From Paenibacillus brevis (lineage in GTDB: Bacteria; Bacillota; Bacilli; Paenibacillales; Paenibacillaceae): a DNA stretch of 33,242 nucleotides. The DNA is taken from positions 1 through 33,242 of the forward strand of contig NZ_JAHLQJ010000032.1 of assembly GCF_018919145.1 (NCBI RefSeq), read 5' to 3'. Positions 21,741 through 29,810 of this stretch are shown piece by piece; positions within the stretch are counted from its first letter, which is position 1; each line of letters begins with the position of its first letter. Made by a program: the position numbers and the translations under genes. The notes under the pieces are model-generated. The model ran no database searches. It had not been told where the DNA came from and saw only the letters and a list, made by a program, of their open reading frames with translations.

Positions 21741-21959
21741 ATGGCATTGGAAAAGGAAGGGGCAATTATCGAGGTATTGTACTGGTTCGGAATGGTCGCC
21801 ATGTCATTGATGCTTGCAGCCATTACGGTGCTGCTGTTCATCACGGGCATCAGGTTCACCAAGAGCAATCGTAAGGGGCTTGGAATCGGGAGCATTATTT
21901 TTTCGTTGGTGGCGGCCGTTATGGTTATTCTAATGATCAACCGACAATTCTTAACCTAA
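21741..21959 (+). CDS. Small two-span membrane protein, hypothetical
   Basis: This 72-residue protein has two membrane helices (about residues 13-36 and 46-66) joined by a short basic loop (RFTKSNRKG), so both ends probably face outside or periplasm-side by the positive-inside rule. A GAGAGAGGGGG site precedes ATG 21741. It lies 33 bases upstream of the AI-2E-family gene, and no terminator intervenes, so the two are likely cotranscribed. I recognise no family. The opposite strand has a longer frame with unlikely composition. Confidence 0.7.
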   Translation: MALEKEGAIIEVLYWFGMVAMSLMLAAITVLLFITGIRFTKSNRKGLGIGSIIFSLVAAVMVILMINRQFLT

Positions 21960-21992
21960 ATAGATTGAAGTTGGATACAGGAGGCAATTTTT

Positions 21993-23192
21993 ATGGAGAG
22001 TGCATCTACCTGGGGCGGGCGATTCAAGAAGTTTTTTCTAAATAACCGATTCGTTCTCTTCTTGCTGATTCTACTGCTCATCGGCCTGAACATTATGGTG
22101 CTGGGCAAAATCTCATACATATTCACACCGATCGCCGTGCTGCTCAAAACTGTGATGCTGCCGATCTTGCTCACTGGCGCTATCTTTTATCTGCTCAATC
22201 CTCTGGTGGATTGGCTGGAACAAAAGGGCATCGGGCGAGTCTATACAATAGCGGCCCTGTATCTTCTGATTGCGGGATTAATTACGATTGTCATTATCTC
22301 TATCGTTCCCGTCGTCCGGGATCAGATTACGGATTTGATCTCCAATTTTCCGCGTTACAGCTATCAGGTGCAATTGGAATTTGAAGCCCTGATCGGAAGC
22401 GACTTCTTCCATCAGATGCAGGAATCGACTGGCTTTAGCCCGACCAAGATTGCTGAATCGATCTCCAGTCAGGCTACTACATTAATAGACGGTGCCTGGT
22501 CCGGTATTGGCGGCTTCCTCGGCGCCTTGAAGGATATTGTGCTGGCCGTGATCACCGTGCCGTTCATCCTGTTCTACCTGCTGAAGGACGGCAAGAAGCT
22601 TCCTTCGTTCATCCTTCGCTTCGTACCTGTACGGCTTAGAGGACAGACCAAGCATGTCATGATGGAAATGAACGGCCAGATCAGCTCATACATTCGCGGA
22701 CAGATCATTGTCAGCTTCTGTATCGGCGTACTGCTCTACATCGGCTTTCTGATTATCGGACTCGATTACTCGCTCGTATTGGCCATCATCGCCTCCTTTA
22801 CGAGCATTGTGCCTTATCTCGGACCGGCAATTGCCATTACGCCTGCCCTGATCATTGCGATTGTAACTTCGCCATTCATGCTGCTGAAGCTGATTATCGT
22901 ATGGACGGTCGTACAGCTCGTTGAAGGCAAGTTCATTTCTCCGCAGATCATGGGTAAAACACTCCGGGTCCACCCGATTACTATCATCTTCGTCATCTTA
23001 ACCGCAGGCAATCTGTTCGGGATTGTGGGGATCATCCTCGCCGTACCTGGCTATGCCGTGTTAAAGGTCATTGCCGGTCATCTGTTCAAATGGTTCGAGC
23101 TGCGTTCTCATCTGTATGAGGCCGAGGAGGAACTTTCGACAGGAGATTCCACCGAGGTTGAGGTCACCGTAACTGTGAAGGAAGAGGAATAG
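21993..23192 (+). CDS. AI-2E family transporter (YtvI/YueF-like)
   Basis: This 399-residue protein of the AI-2E transporter (formerly UPF0118) family has about eight membrane segments: two at residues 20-65, one near 84-106, a soluble helical section (110-180), then a C-terminal bundle with the family pattern (SYIRGQIIVSFCIGVLLYIG, SIVPYLGPAIAITPALIIA, VQLVEGKFISPQIMGKTLRV). Members export small molecules or exchange Na+/H+; naming after AI-2 reflects E. coli TqsA and need not apply. A CAGGAGG site precedes ATG 21993. The charged tail is Glu-rich. A small membrane protein gene follows after three bases. Confidence 0.9.
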   Translation: MESASTWGGRFKKFFLNNRFVLFLLILLLIGLNIMVLGKISYIFTPIAVLLKTVMLPILLTGAIFYLLNPLVDWLEQKGIGRVYTIAALYLLIAGLITIVIISIVPVVRDQITDLISNFPRYSYQVQLEFEALIGSDFFHQMQESTGFSPTKIAESISSQATTLIDGAWSGIGGFLGALKDIVLAVITVPFILFYLLKDGKKLPSFILRFVPVRLRGQTKHVMMEMNGQISSYIRGQIIVSFCIGVLLYIGFLIIGLDYSLVLAIIASFTSIVPYLGPAIAITPALIIAIVTSPFMLLKLIIVWTVVQLVEGKFISPQIMGKTLRVHPITIIFVILTAGNLFGIVGIILAVPGYAVLKVIAGHLFKWFELRSHLYEAEEELSTGDSTEVEVTVTVKEEE

Positions 23193-23195
23193 CCT

Positions 23196-23336
23196 ATGCT
23201 GGTCATCATTCTGCTGCTGCAACTTGTGATTATAGCCTACCTGATCTCAATTCATGGCAGGCTTCCCAAGCGTGATTATGTAAAAGAAGCTCTCGAAAGA
23301 GATAAGAAGTCCCGGCAAGAAAGCGGCGACAGCTAG
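23196..23336 (+). CDS. Small single-span membrane protein downstream of the AI-2E transporter
   Basis: This 46-residue product begins with a membrane helix (LVIILLLQLVIIAYLISI, residues 2-19) followed by a basic, polar tail (HGRLPKRDYVKEALERDKKS). It starts three bases after the transporter stop, with GGAAGAGG as ribosome binding site inside that gene, so it is translationally linked. A terminator follows 20 bases later. It could be an accessory subunit of the transporter (inference). No family recognised. Confidence 0.65.
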   Translation: MLVIILLLQLVIIAYLISIHGRLPKRDYVKEALERDKKSRQESGDS

Positions 23337-23356
23337 TAAAAAGCAACATCCCGTCT

Positions 23357-23393
23357 AACCACTTGCTCCGTTTATCAATTGAGACAAGTGGTT
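23357..23393 (+). terminator. Terminator of the AI-2E operon
   Basis: AACCACTTG (23357-23365) pairs with CAAGTGGTT (23385-23393), followed by ATTTAC. The T run is weak, but the place between converging genes is right. Confidence 0.55.
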
Positions 23394-23410
23394 ATTTACA
23401 ATTCAAAATA

Positions 23411-23947
23411 TTATTTCAAATCAAATCGTTTTATTAATCTCATTGGATAAGTGTAAACTTCGAGGGCGGTGATTTCCGCTTCCCCAAAAATATCTTGCGA
23501 AAAGATAAGCTCTATCATCTCTTGCATTTCACTTACCTTTACGATCCCTATTGTCGCATGAATGACAGGATCGTCATTCAGAATCGAATTGAACCGCCCA
23601 ATACCAGTGCAGTATTCCTCATATTTTTCATGGAAATCGTAATAAAAATCGACGAAAGACTTTAAATGTGCTGGTTCGAGGCAGATTACAGCCGTTTCTG
23701 CATGCTCACCGCCGGGCGGGAGGATGCTTATAGAATGAAGCGAAATTCTTTGTTTGGTATGCTTAGATGCAAAATTCGAAGTCCATTTGCACAGAAGCTC
23801 TTCATCCATGTTCTCATATGCCGAGATTGTAATATGCGGAGGCCATTCAGGAACGGAATATCCTTTACTCGATAATTCTTTTTTCAGCTTTTTTAGTTGC
23901 ATATCCTTTTCTTCGTTAAATCTTGCCAATACAACATAGTTACTCAT
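23411..23947 (-). CDS. 2'-5' RNA ligase / 2H phosphoesterase family protein
   Basis: This 178-residue protein has the two HxT motifs of the 2H phosphoesterase superfamily: PPHITIS (about residues 36-42) and VIHATIG (about 128-134), which form the two-histidine active site. Relatives include LigT and YjcG; they hydrolyse cyclic phosphodiesters or seal RNA in vitro, and the cellular substrate is unknown. GGAGGGGTAGGC precedes ATG 23947. It is a single-gene unit. Its AT content is slightly higher than that of its neighbours. Confidence 0.85.
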   Translation of the reverse strand: MSNYVVLARFNEEKDMQLKKLKKELSSKGYSVPEWPPHITISAYENMDEELLCKWTSNFASKHTKQRISLHSISILPPGGEHAETAVICLEPAHLKSFVDFYYDFHEKYEEYCTGIGRFNSILNDDPVIHATIGIVKVSEMQEMIELIFSQDIFGEAEITALEVYTYPMRLIKRFDLK

Positions 23948-24036
23948 TGCCTACCCCTCCCTTTATACTATTTTCATTCTATCTCTATAGAGTGCTTGAG
24001 GCGATACATTTCATTCCTTATGAGTAGAGTATGACA

Positions 24037-24081
24037 TAGAAAACGGCCTCCATCGCGTACTATTTACGCAATAGAGACCGT
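24037..24081 (-). terminator. Terminator of the A-type carrier gene
   Basis: On the minus strand ACGG-CTC arms and an inner GCGTA/TACGC stem (24042-24081) form a long hairpin followed by TTTTC. It ends transcription from 24481. Confidence 0.7.
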
Positions 24082-24124
24082 AATCCATAACCCATAAACG
24101 CTCATTCGCGTCGGACTTCATTTT

Positions 24125-24481
24125 TTAATCACAAACTTCCGGACGGCCTTCCTCATTCCGCATTTTAAATGACTGGCCGCAACCGCAGGAGGCGATGGCA
24201 TTCGGATTATTAATCGTAAAGCCGCCGGACATGCCATGCTCTTCGAAGTCGATTTCAAGACCATTCAAATACCGCATGCTCTCCTTGGCAATCACAACCT
24301 TGATCCCCTGCACGTCCAGGTAAACATCTTCCTCGCTCTCTTCATCATCCAGGCCCATGCTATATGAAAAGCCGCTGCATCCTCCCGGATTGACTCCCAG
24401 CCTCAGGAACATACCAGGCGTCTCCTCCTCGGCGATCATATCCTTGATTCGCCCCGCAGCGCTGTCAGAAATAACAATCAT
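24125..24481 (-). CDS. A-type Fe-S carrier (HesB/IscA/ErpA family, YutM-like)
   Basis: This 118-residue protein has the three conserved cysteines of A-type carriers: one in NPGGCSGFSYSM (about residue 35) and the pair in ASCGCGQSF (about residues 99-101). It accepts Fe-S clusters from the assembly scaffold and hands them to apo-enzymes. AGGAGGGGT precedes ATG 24481. Together with the NifU-like protein at 26935 it forms part of the Fe-S supply, and both are near mqnE, which itself needs a 4Fe-4S cluster. The same families (yutM, yutI) are close in Bacillus. Confidence 0.92.
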   Translation of the reverse strand: MIVISDSAAGRIKDMIAEEETPGMFLRLGVNPGGCSGFSYSMGLDDEESEEDVYLDVQGIKVVIAKESMRYLNGLEIDFEEHGMSGGFTINNPNAIASCGCGQSFKMRNEEGRPEVCD

Positions 24482-24583
24482 CGTTACCCCTCCTTTATAC
24501 CAAAAGTATACTCCACATGACGCCTGCGCTCAAGCGGGTGTGATTTTTATTGTAGCAAATTCCATATATCTCCTTTACACTTG

Positions 24584-24612
24584 TTGTCCCTTTTTCCACA
24601 GAGGTTTATAAT
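24584..24612 (+). promoter_or_regulatory. mqnE promoter
   Basis: TTGTCC (24584-24589), a 17-base spacer and a consensus TATAAT (24607-24612) lie about 30 bases before the mqnE start. Confidence 0.7.
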
Positions 24613-24643
24613 GAAATAGGTTATGAGAAATGGAGGTATTATC

Positions 24644-25750
24644 ATGATTACTACGGTGACACCGGGTATCGACCATAGAATGGCCGAAATTATAGAAAAG
24701 GTAAGACATGGAGAACGTTTAACATTAGAAGACGGCGTTTATTTGTACGAGAGCGATGATTTGTTAACTATCGGTCAGTTGGCCAATGAGGTCAATTTGC
24801 GCAAAAATGGCAAGAAGGTCTATTTTATTGAAAATATGAGCCTGTATTTCACCAATATCTGTGAATCGCATTGCGCCTTCTGCAGCTTCCGCAAGGACCA
24901 GGGCGAGGACGGCTCCTACACCCTGTCCGGCGAAGAGATGGTCACCTATGTGAAACAGCACATCACACCGGGCGTGCGTGAGTTCCATATTGTCGGCGGA
25001 CATAATCAGCATGTTCCCTTCCAATACTATGTGGATTCCTTGAAGGCTCTGAATGAGAACTTCCCGGAGATCACGCTGAAGGCCTATACCGCAGCAGAGA
25101 TTGAATTTTTCACTCGCTTGAGCGGGCTTAGCACCAAGGAAGTACTGCTAGAGCTGCAAAAAGCCGGGCTGAAATCCCTGACCGGGGGCGGCGCGGAAAT
25201 TCTATCTGATCAATATCGCCAAAAAATGAAGGTGGAAAAGGCCAATGTCGATCAATATCTGGAGGTGCACCGTACCGCTCACAAGCTTGGCATGAAGACC
25301 CATACCACCATGCTGTACGGGTCCATCGAATCGCACGAGGACCGGATTCGCCATATGCTGCAAATCCGCGAGCTGCAGGATGAGACCGGCGGGTTCATGG
25401 TGTTCATCCCGCTTTCGATGCAACCGCGCAACAAAAATGCCGGCATTATGCGGCGCAACTCGGCTTACGAGGATCTCAAGACGATTGCGATCAGCCGCTT
25501 AATGCTTGATAATATCCAGCATATCAAAGCTTATTTTATCAACATTGGTGTTCAACTGACTCAAGTTGCCCTGACATTCGGCGCTTCCGACGTCCACGGC
25601 ACGATCGTGCGTGAACAGATCAGCCATGCAGCAGGAGCTTTAACCCCTGACGGATTGACGCGCAAGGAGTTGATCTGGCTAGTCAAGGGCGCAGGCCGGA
25701 TTCCGGTGGAACGGGATACATTCTATAATGAAGTCGAGGTTTACGAGTAA
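24644..25750 (+). CDS. mqnE: Aminofutalosine synthase MqnE
   Basis: This 368-residue radical SAM enzyme adds the adenosyl radical to 3-[(1-carboxyvinyl)oxy]benzoate to give aminofutalosine, in the futalosine route to menaquinone. The cluster motif is CESHCAFC (C73-x3-C77-x2-C80), followed by SFRKDQGEDGSYTLS; the family's later motifs FHIVGGHNQ, LTGGGAEILSD, TMLYGSIESHEDR and FIPLSMQPRN are all present. ATG 24644 is chosen for its GGAGGT site; an ATG at 24623 has none. MqnE implies that the organism makes menaquinone by the futalosine pathway rather than by men genes, although the other mqn genes are not in this window. The NDH-2-like gene follows. Confidence 0.95.
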   Translation: MITTVTPGIDHRMAEIIEKVRHGERLTLEDGVYLYESDDLLTIGQLANEVNLRKNGKKVYFIENMSLYFTNICESHCAFCSFRKDQGEDGSYTLSGEEMVTYVKQHITPGVREFHIVGGHNQHVPFQYYVDSLKALNENFPEITLKAYTAAEIEFFTRLSGLSTKEVLLELQKAGLKSLTGGGAEILSDQYRQKMKVEKANVDQYLEVHRTAHKLGMKTHTTMLYGSIESHEDRIRHMLQIRELQDETGGFMVFIPLSMQPRNKNAGIMRRNSAYEDLKTIAISRLMLDNIQHIKAYFINIGVQLTQVALTFGASDVHGTIVREQISHAAGALTPDGLTRKELIWLVKGAGRIPVERDTFYNEVEVYE

Positions 25751-25813
25751 TCTGTTCTTTTGCTCCAGGCAGCATAACAATATAATTATTCAGATACGAA
25801 AGGGCCCCTTCGA

Positions 25814-26881
25814 ATGACACGTCTCGTAGTATTAGGTGGAGGTTATGGCGGAACCACTGTAATTCACGAAATATTCAAGGGACGCATCCCCCTTGATCTC
25901 GAAGTAACGCTTGTAGACCGGCAGCCTTGTCAGAGCTTAAAGACCGAGTATTACGCATTAGCTGCGGGAACCGTATCAGACCATGAACTGCGGGTGTCTT
26001 TTCCCGACTACCCCGGTCTTCGGCTAAGATACGGAGAAGTTGTGAAGATTGATCTTGAGCAGCGTCTAATTGTATTCGATCATGCGGACCAGCCTCCCTT
26101 GGAATATGACCAGTTGGTCATCGCCTTGGGGTGTACGGATAATTATCATCAGATTGCAGGAGCCAAGCAATTCTCTTGCAGTATCCAGTCCTTTGCAGCC
26201 ACACGGCAAACTTATGTGAGACTGAATAATGCAAAGCCTTACAGCCATATTCATATTGTTGGAGGCGGACTCAGCGGAGTAGAAATTGCTGCTGAATTGC
26301 GGGAGAGCCGGCCGGATCTCGATATTTCGTTGATTGATCGCGGCACACGCTTATTATCGGCTTTCCCAGCCAAGGTGTCTGACTATGTGACGAAATGGTT
26401 CGAGGAGCACGACATCCGGATCTTGTCGCAAATTTCAATTCACACCTTGGAAGAAGGCGTAATCCGCCATGATAGCGGCAGCATCCTTTCGGACGTAACT
26501 GTATGGACAGCCGGGATTAGACCGGTCGAGCCCGTTCAGCGGCTTGAGCTCCCGAAGGACCCGCAAGGTAGAATCAAGCTTAATTCGTACCATCAAATTC
26601 CTGAATATCCTGAGGTTTTTGTGTGCGGTGATTGCGCCAGCCTGCCCTTTGCTCCAAGTGCACAAGCAGCCGGCGTCCAGGGAGAGCAAATTGCCCAAGT
26701 GCTCCTGGCCCAATGGTCCGGCGAGAATCCCCGGCTTCAGCCAATGAGGCTTAAGGGCACCCTTGGCTCGCTCGGCAAAAAGGCGGGGTTCGGTCTGATG
26801 GGCAAAGCCCAAGTAACCGGCAGAGTACCGCGCTTACTAAAAAGCGGAGTTTTATGGAAGTCCAAACGCCACCGGGGATAA
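25814..26881 (+). CDS. Divergent NDH-2-like FAD/NAD(P)-dependent oxidoreductase (YutJ-like)
   Basis: This 355-residue flavoprotein has GGGYGGTTV (residues 8-16), a second GGGLSGVEIAAELRE (about 150-164), TVWTAGIRP (about 236-244) and VFVCGDCASLPF (about 273-284), all in NDH-2 order. It is about 40 residues shorter than the NDH-2 at 17544 and largely lacks its C-terminal membrane-anchoring part, ending in a basic stretch (WKSKRHRG). It may be a soluble or peripheral NAD(P)H-quinone oxidoreductase. B. subtilis yutJ occupies a similar place. The ribosome binding site before ATG 25814 is weak (GAAAGGG). It follows mqnE by about 60 bases with no obvious terminator. Confidence 0.85.
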   Translation: MTRLVVLGGGYGGTTVIHEIFKGRIPLDLEVTLVDRQPCQSLKTEYYALAAGTVSDHELRVSFPDYPGLRLRYGEVVKIDLEQRLIVFDHADQPPLEYDQLVIALGCTDNYHQIAGAKQFSCSIQSFAATRQTYVRLNNAKPYSHIHIVGGGLSGVEIAAELRESRPDLDISLIDRGTRLLSAFPAKVSDYVTKWFEEHDIRILSQISIHTLEEGVIRHDSGSILSDVTVWTAGIRPVEPVQRLELPKDPQGRIKLNSYHQIPEYPEVFVCGDCASLPFAPSAQAAGVQGEQIAQVLLAQWSGENPRLQPMRLKGTLGSLGKKAGFGLMGKAQVTGRVPRLLKSGVLWKSKRHRG

Positions 26882-26934
26882 GGATTTAAATTTAAAGTGT
26901 TTTGTACTATAATGAATTGAGAAAGGAGTTGAGA

Positions 26935-27183
26935 ATGATGAGTGAACATGTACAGGATAAATTGTATGATGAGGTACTTGAGGTACTGGATAAGCTTCGT
27001 CCGTTCCTGCAACGTGACGGCGGTGACGTTGAATTGGTTGACGTTGAAGACGGCATTGTTAAGCTGAGACTGATGGGTGCTTGCGGCAGCTGCCCAAGTT
27101 CCACCATTACTCTGAAGGCAGGGATTGAACGTGCTCTCTTTGAAGAAGTGGACGGCGTTCAAGAGGTCGTACAAGTATTTTAA
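26935..27183 (+). CDS. NifU-like Fe-S cluster scaffold (YutI)
   Basis: This 82-residue protein is a stand-alone NifU C-terminal (Nfu) domain: LRPFLQRDGGDVELVDVEDG, then LMGACGSCPSSTITLKAGIE with the CGSC cluster-binding pair. It carries and delivers Fe-S clusters to client enzymes. ATG 26935 follows AAAGGAG by six bases; a longer frame from 26902 would run through the promoter. A consensus TATAAT at 26908-26913 indicates its own promoter, with a very short leader. A hairpin terminator follows the stop directly. Confidence 0.93.
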   Translation: MMSEHVQDKLYDEVLEVLDKLRPFLQRDGGDVELVDVEDGIVKLRLMGACGSCPSSTITLKAGIERALFEEVDGVQEVVQVF

Positions 27184-27190
27184 TATACGA

Positions 27191-27220
27191 GAAGAGGCTG
27201 GCCATTCGGTCAGCCTCTTC
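27191..27220. terminator. Hairpin terminator after nifU
   Basis: GAAGAGGCTG (27191-27200) pairs with CAGCCTCTTC (27211-27220), with an inner CC/GG pair. The flanking T tract is moderate. It lies between converging genes and may act both ways. Confidence 0.7.
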
Positions 27221-27252
27221 CTCTATCTTCAATGCTTATCCGGGATCAAGGA

Positions 27253-28035
27253 TCAAATGTCCTTGGCCCGCTTGCTCCACGGGCGAATCGGATCCAACCC
27301 GCCGGAAATATCCATAATATTACCTGTTATAAAGTCCGAATCCACGTCACACAGGAAAGCAATGACTCTGGCTACATCCTCACCGCTTCCAGTTCGTCCA
27401 AGCGGTGTATCGCCATCCGAAATTTCACGGGCTTCCGAGATCAGAATCTCTTTGTTCCTTCCCCGGATATCGCCCGGACAGACCATGTTAACTGTAATGC
27501 CATTGGAGGCTTCCTCTACTGCCAATGTCTTGGTGAACGAGACCAGGCCCGTCTTCGCTGCAGCATAGACCGCACGGTACGGCCAAGCTCTCGATTCAGC
27601 CGCATGTCCAAAGCCAAAGTGAATAATTCTTCCCCACCCTTTGCTGCGCATGCCCGGCAGAATCAGATGATCAAGCAGTATGGTGCCCACCAGGTTTCCA
27701 TCAATCATCGCCAGAATATCCGCATCCGTATAATCCGCGAACATCTTCCGCTCCCGAATGAACGGCCCTGCATTGTTAACAAGAATATCTACCGTTCCCA
27801 GTTGCTTCTGAACTTCGTCCGCCAAGCCTGCTATATCCTCGCGTTTGGAGATATCCGCTTGCACAGCGATGCATTTTACACCTTTCGCTTCGATGGAGGA
27901 GCGGAGGAGCAATGCATCAGATTCACTATGTACATAATTCAGAGCAACATGGCAGCCTTGCTCCGCCAGCGTCAATGCGGTCCTTTTCCCCAGTCCCTTG
28001 GCACTTCCGGTTATGAGTGCAACCTTCCCCTGCAT
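27253..28035 (-). CDS. Short-chain dehydrogenase/reductase, FabG-like
   Basis: This 260-residue SDR has the NAD(P) motif TGSAKGLGKRTAL (about residues 9-21), DVLVNNAG-type VDILVNNAGPF (about 83-93), the catalytic YAAAK (Tyr and Lys, about 155-159) and the late TVNMVCPGDI. The catalytic serine, normally about 13 residues before the tyrosine, seems replaced: this stretch reads GFGHAAESRAW, with His or Gly at the place. Reductase activity may be altered. ATG 28035 follows AAGGGAGG; a longer frame to 28065 is unlikely. Substrate unknown. A 281-residue frame on the opposite strand is a shadow. Confidence 0.85.
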   Translation of the reverse strand: MQGKVALITGSAKGLGKRTALTLAEQGCHVALNYVHSESDALLLRSSIEAKGVKCIAVQADISKREDIAGLADEVQKQLGTVDILVNNAGPFIRERKMFADYTDADILAMIDGNLVGTILLDHLILPGMRSKGWGRIIHFGFGHAAESRAWPYRAVYAAAKTGLVSFTKTLAVEEASNGITVNMVCPGDIRGRNKEILISEAREISDGDTPLGRTGSGEDVARVIAFLCDVDSDFITGNIMDISGGLDPIRPWSKRAKDI

Positions 28036-28115
28036 GTCCTTCCTCCCTTGATTCGAGATCATCAAGCACTATCTTAAGTATAAAAGATTTACGGCATCCG
28101 GACAAACCAAGCATC

Positions 28116-28152
28116 AAAAAAATCCCGCTGCCCAATTTCGGACAACGGGATT
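28116..28152 (-). terminator. Terminator of the metNIQ operon
   Basis: On the minus strand AATCCCG (28146-28152) pairs with CGGGATT (28121-28127) and is followed by a run of seven T. Confidence 0.85.
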
Positions 28153-28170
28153 GCAGCATACGCAGTCGGC

Positions 28171-29046
28171 TTAGAATACCGGAACAAGCGCGCCTTTGTA
28201 AGTATCGTTAATGAAGGTTCTGACCTCTTCGCTTGTGAGCGCTTTGGCCAGCTTCTGGATCGCCTCGGAGTCCTTGTTGTCCGGACGGGATACCAGCAGG
28301 TTGGTGTACGGGGAATCCTTATCTTCAATGAACAGCGCATCTGTCGTCGGATTCAGTCCAGCTTCAAGCGCATAGTTCGTGTTGATCAAAGCCAGGTCCA
28401 CTTCTTCAAGCTGACGCGGAAGAATAGCTGCTTCCACTTCAATGAACGCGAGGTTCTTCGGATTTTCAGTAATATCCTTCTTGGTTGCTGCGATACCTGC
28501 GGCTTCGTCGAGCTTGATCAAGCCTTGCTTCTCAAGCAACAACAGAGCACGGCCGCCATTGGTAGCATCATTCGGAATTGCTACTTTTGCGCCATCTTTC
28601 AGCTCATCGATCGATGTCAGCGTCTTGGAGTAAGCACCAAATGGCTCGACGTGCACGCCGACTACAGGAACCAGATCAAAGCCGTTTTGGGCGTTTTGAT
28701 CATCCAGGTAAGGCTGATGCTGGAAGTAGTTCGCATCAAGCTGCTTCTCATATACTTGAACGTTAGGCTGTACATAATCTGAGAATTCGCGGACTTCCAG
28801 CTCCACGCCTTCTTCTTTCAGAGCAGGAGCAACAAATTTAAGAATGTCTGCATGTGGTACTGTTGCTCCAACAACCAGCTTCACAGGTTCTGCAGATTCA
28901 GGTGCCGGTTCAGTTGTATTGGTCGACGTATTTTCGCCAGCCGAAGTGTTGTTGCCAGCCGTCGAATTGTTAGTGCTGTTGTTGCCGCAAGCTGCCAGTA
29001 CAAGCACCAGTGCAAGCGTCAAGATTGAAAATGTCCATTTCTTCAT
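28171..29046 (-). CDS. metQ: Methionine ABC transporter substrate-binding lipoprotein
   Basis: This 291-residue lipoprotein of the NLPA/MetQ family has a signal peptide ending in the lipobox VLAAC (Cys20), a Ser/Asn/Thr-rich linker, and then the binding domain KLVVGATVPHADILKFVAPA-like start and VPVVGVHVEPFGAYSK. It captures D/L-methionine outside the membrane for MetNI. GGGAGGG precedes ATG 29046; a longer frame to 29064 has no site. It is the last gene of a metN-metI-metQ operon under a SAM riboswitch. A hairpin in the 95-base gap before it may raise its mRNA level relative to metNI. Confidence 0.94.
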   Translation of the reverse strand: MKKWTFSILTLALVLVLAACGNNSTNNSTAGNNTSAGENTSTNTTEPAPESAEPVKLVVGATVPHADILKFVAPALKEEGVELEVREFSDYVQPNVQVYEKQLDANYFQHQPYLDDQNAQNGFDLVPVVGVHVEPFGAYSKTLTSIDELKDGAKVAIPNDATNGGRALLLLEKQGLIKLDEAAGIAATKKDITENPKNLAFIEVEAAILPRQLEEVDLALINTNYALEAGLNPTTDALFIEDKDSPYTNLLVSRPDNKDSEAIQKLAKALTSEEVRTFINDTYKGALVPVF

Positions 29047-29094
29047 AGTAGGTAACCCTCCCAATGTTTTTTGAATAAGGATTTAAATGTGGTT

Positions 29095-29117
29095 GTTCAA
29101 AAAGTCATCTTTTGAAC
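29095..29117 (-). other. Hairpin between metI and metQ
   Basis: GTTCAAAA (29095-29102) pairs perfectly with TTTTGAAC (29110-29117). There is no T run after it on the minus strand, so a role in mRNA stability or processing is more likely than termination. Confidence 0.4.
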
Positions 29118-29141
29118 TCGCACAATATATATTTTGTTTCC

Positions 29142-29810
29142 TTATTTCCGCGTGAAATAAATGACAAGCCGGTCGCCCAGCATTTGCAGCACCTGCACCA
29201 GAACGACCATAAAAAATACGGAGATAATCATAACTTCCGTCTCGTACCGGTAATAACCATATCGGATCGCTAGATCACCAAGACCGCCGCCGCCAATCAT
29301 GCCTGACATGGCCGTATAGGATACGAGCGTAACCGCCGTAATCGTCATGCCCGCGATTAACCCTGGCAGAGACTCCGGCAGCAGCACCTTGCGGATGACC
29401 TGGACAGTTGACGCCCCCATCGCATAAGATGCCTCGATGACTCCGCGATCTACCTCCCGCAGCGCCGTCTCAACCAGACGGGCAAAGAACGGAGCTGCCC
29501 CGATTACGAGCGGCGGTATCGTGCCTTCGACCCCGGAGGATACGCCCATAATCATCCGGGTAAACGGGATCAGAGCGATGATTAGAATGATAAACGGTAC
29601 GGATCGAACAATATTTACAATGAAGGACAGAACCCGGTAGATCCAGATGAGTACAGGTGCATTAGACTTTGAAAAAGTATAAAGCAGAATCCCCAGCGGC
29701 AGCCCGATCAGAAAAGTAAATAAGGTGGAAAAGCCCATCATTTGAAGGGTGTCTCCGGAGGCGGTCGCCATTTCCGACCAATCAATCTTTGAAAAATCCA
29801 GCTGATCCAT
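29142..29810 (-). CDS. metI: Methionine ABC transporter permease
   Basis: This 222-residue permease has five membrane segments and the ABC importer EAA-type loop (EASYAMGASTVQVIRKVLLPESLPG, about residues 130-154, here named by its ends) that contacts MetN. Motifs such as IVRSVPFIILIIALIPFTR and GMIGGGGLGDLAIRYGYYRY are typical of MetI. Its ATG overlaps the stop of metN by one base (TAATG), so it is translationally coupled. No odd features. Confidence 0.95.
   Translation of the reverse strand: MDQLDFSKIDWSEMATASGDTLQMMGFSTLFTFLIGLPLGILLYTFSKSNAPVLIWIYRVLSFIVNIVRSVPFIILIIALIPFTRMIMGVSSGVEGTIPPLVIGAAPFFARLVETALREVDRGVIEASYAMGASTVQVIRKVLLPESLPGLIAGMTITAVTLVSYTAMSGMIGGGGLGDLAIRYGYYRYETEVMIISVFFMVVLVQVLQMLGDRLVIYFTRK

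Noticed and set aside
21599..21940. A 113-residue minus-strand frame
   Set aside because: It covers the small two-span membrane gene on the plus strand. That gene has a better ribosome binding site and a sensible membrane topology.
27232..28077. A 281-residue open frame on the plus strand
   Set aside because: It is the antisense shadow of the short-chain dehydrogenase, which has clear family motifs and a ribosome binding site.
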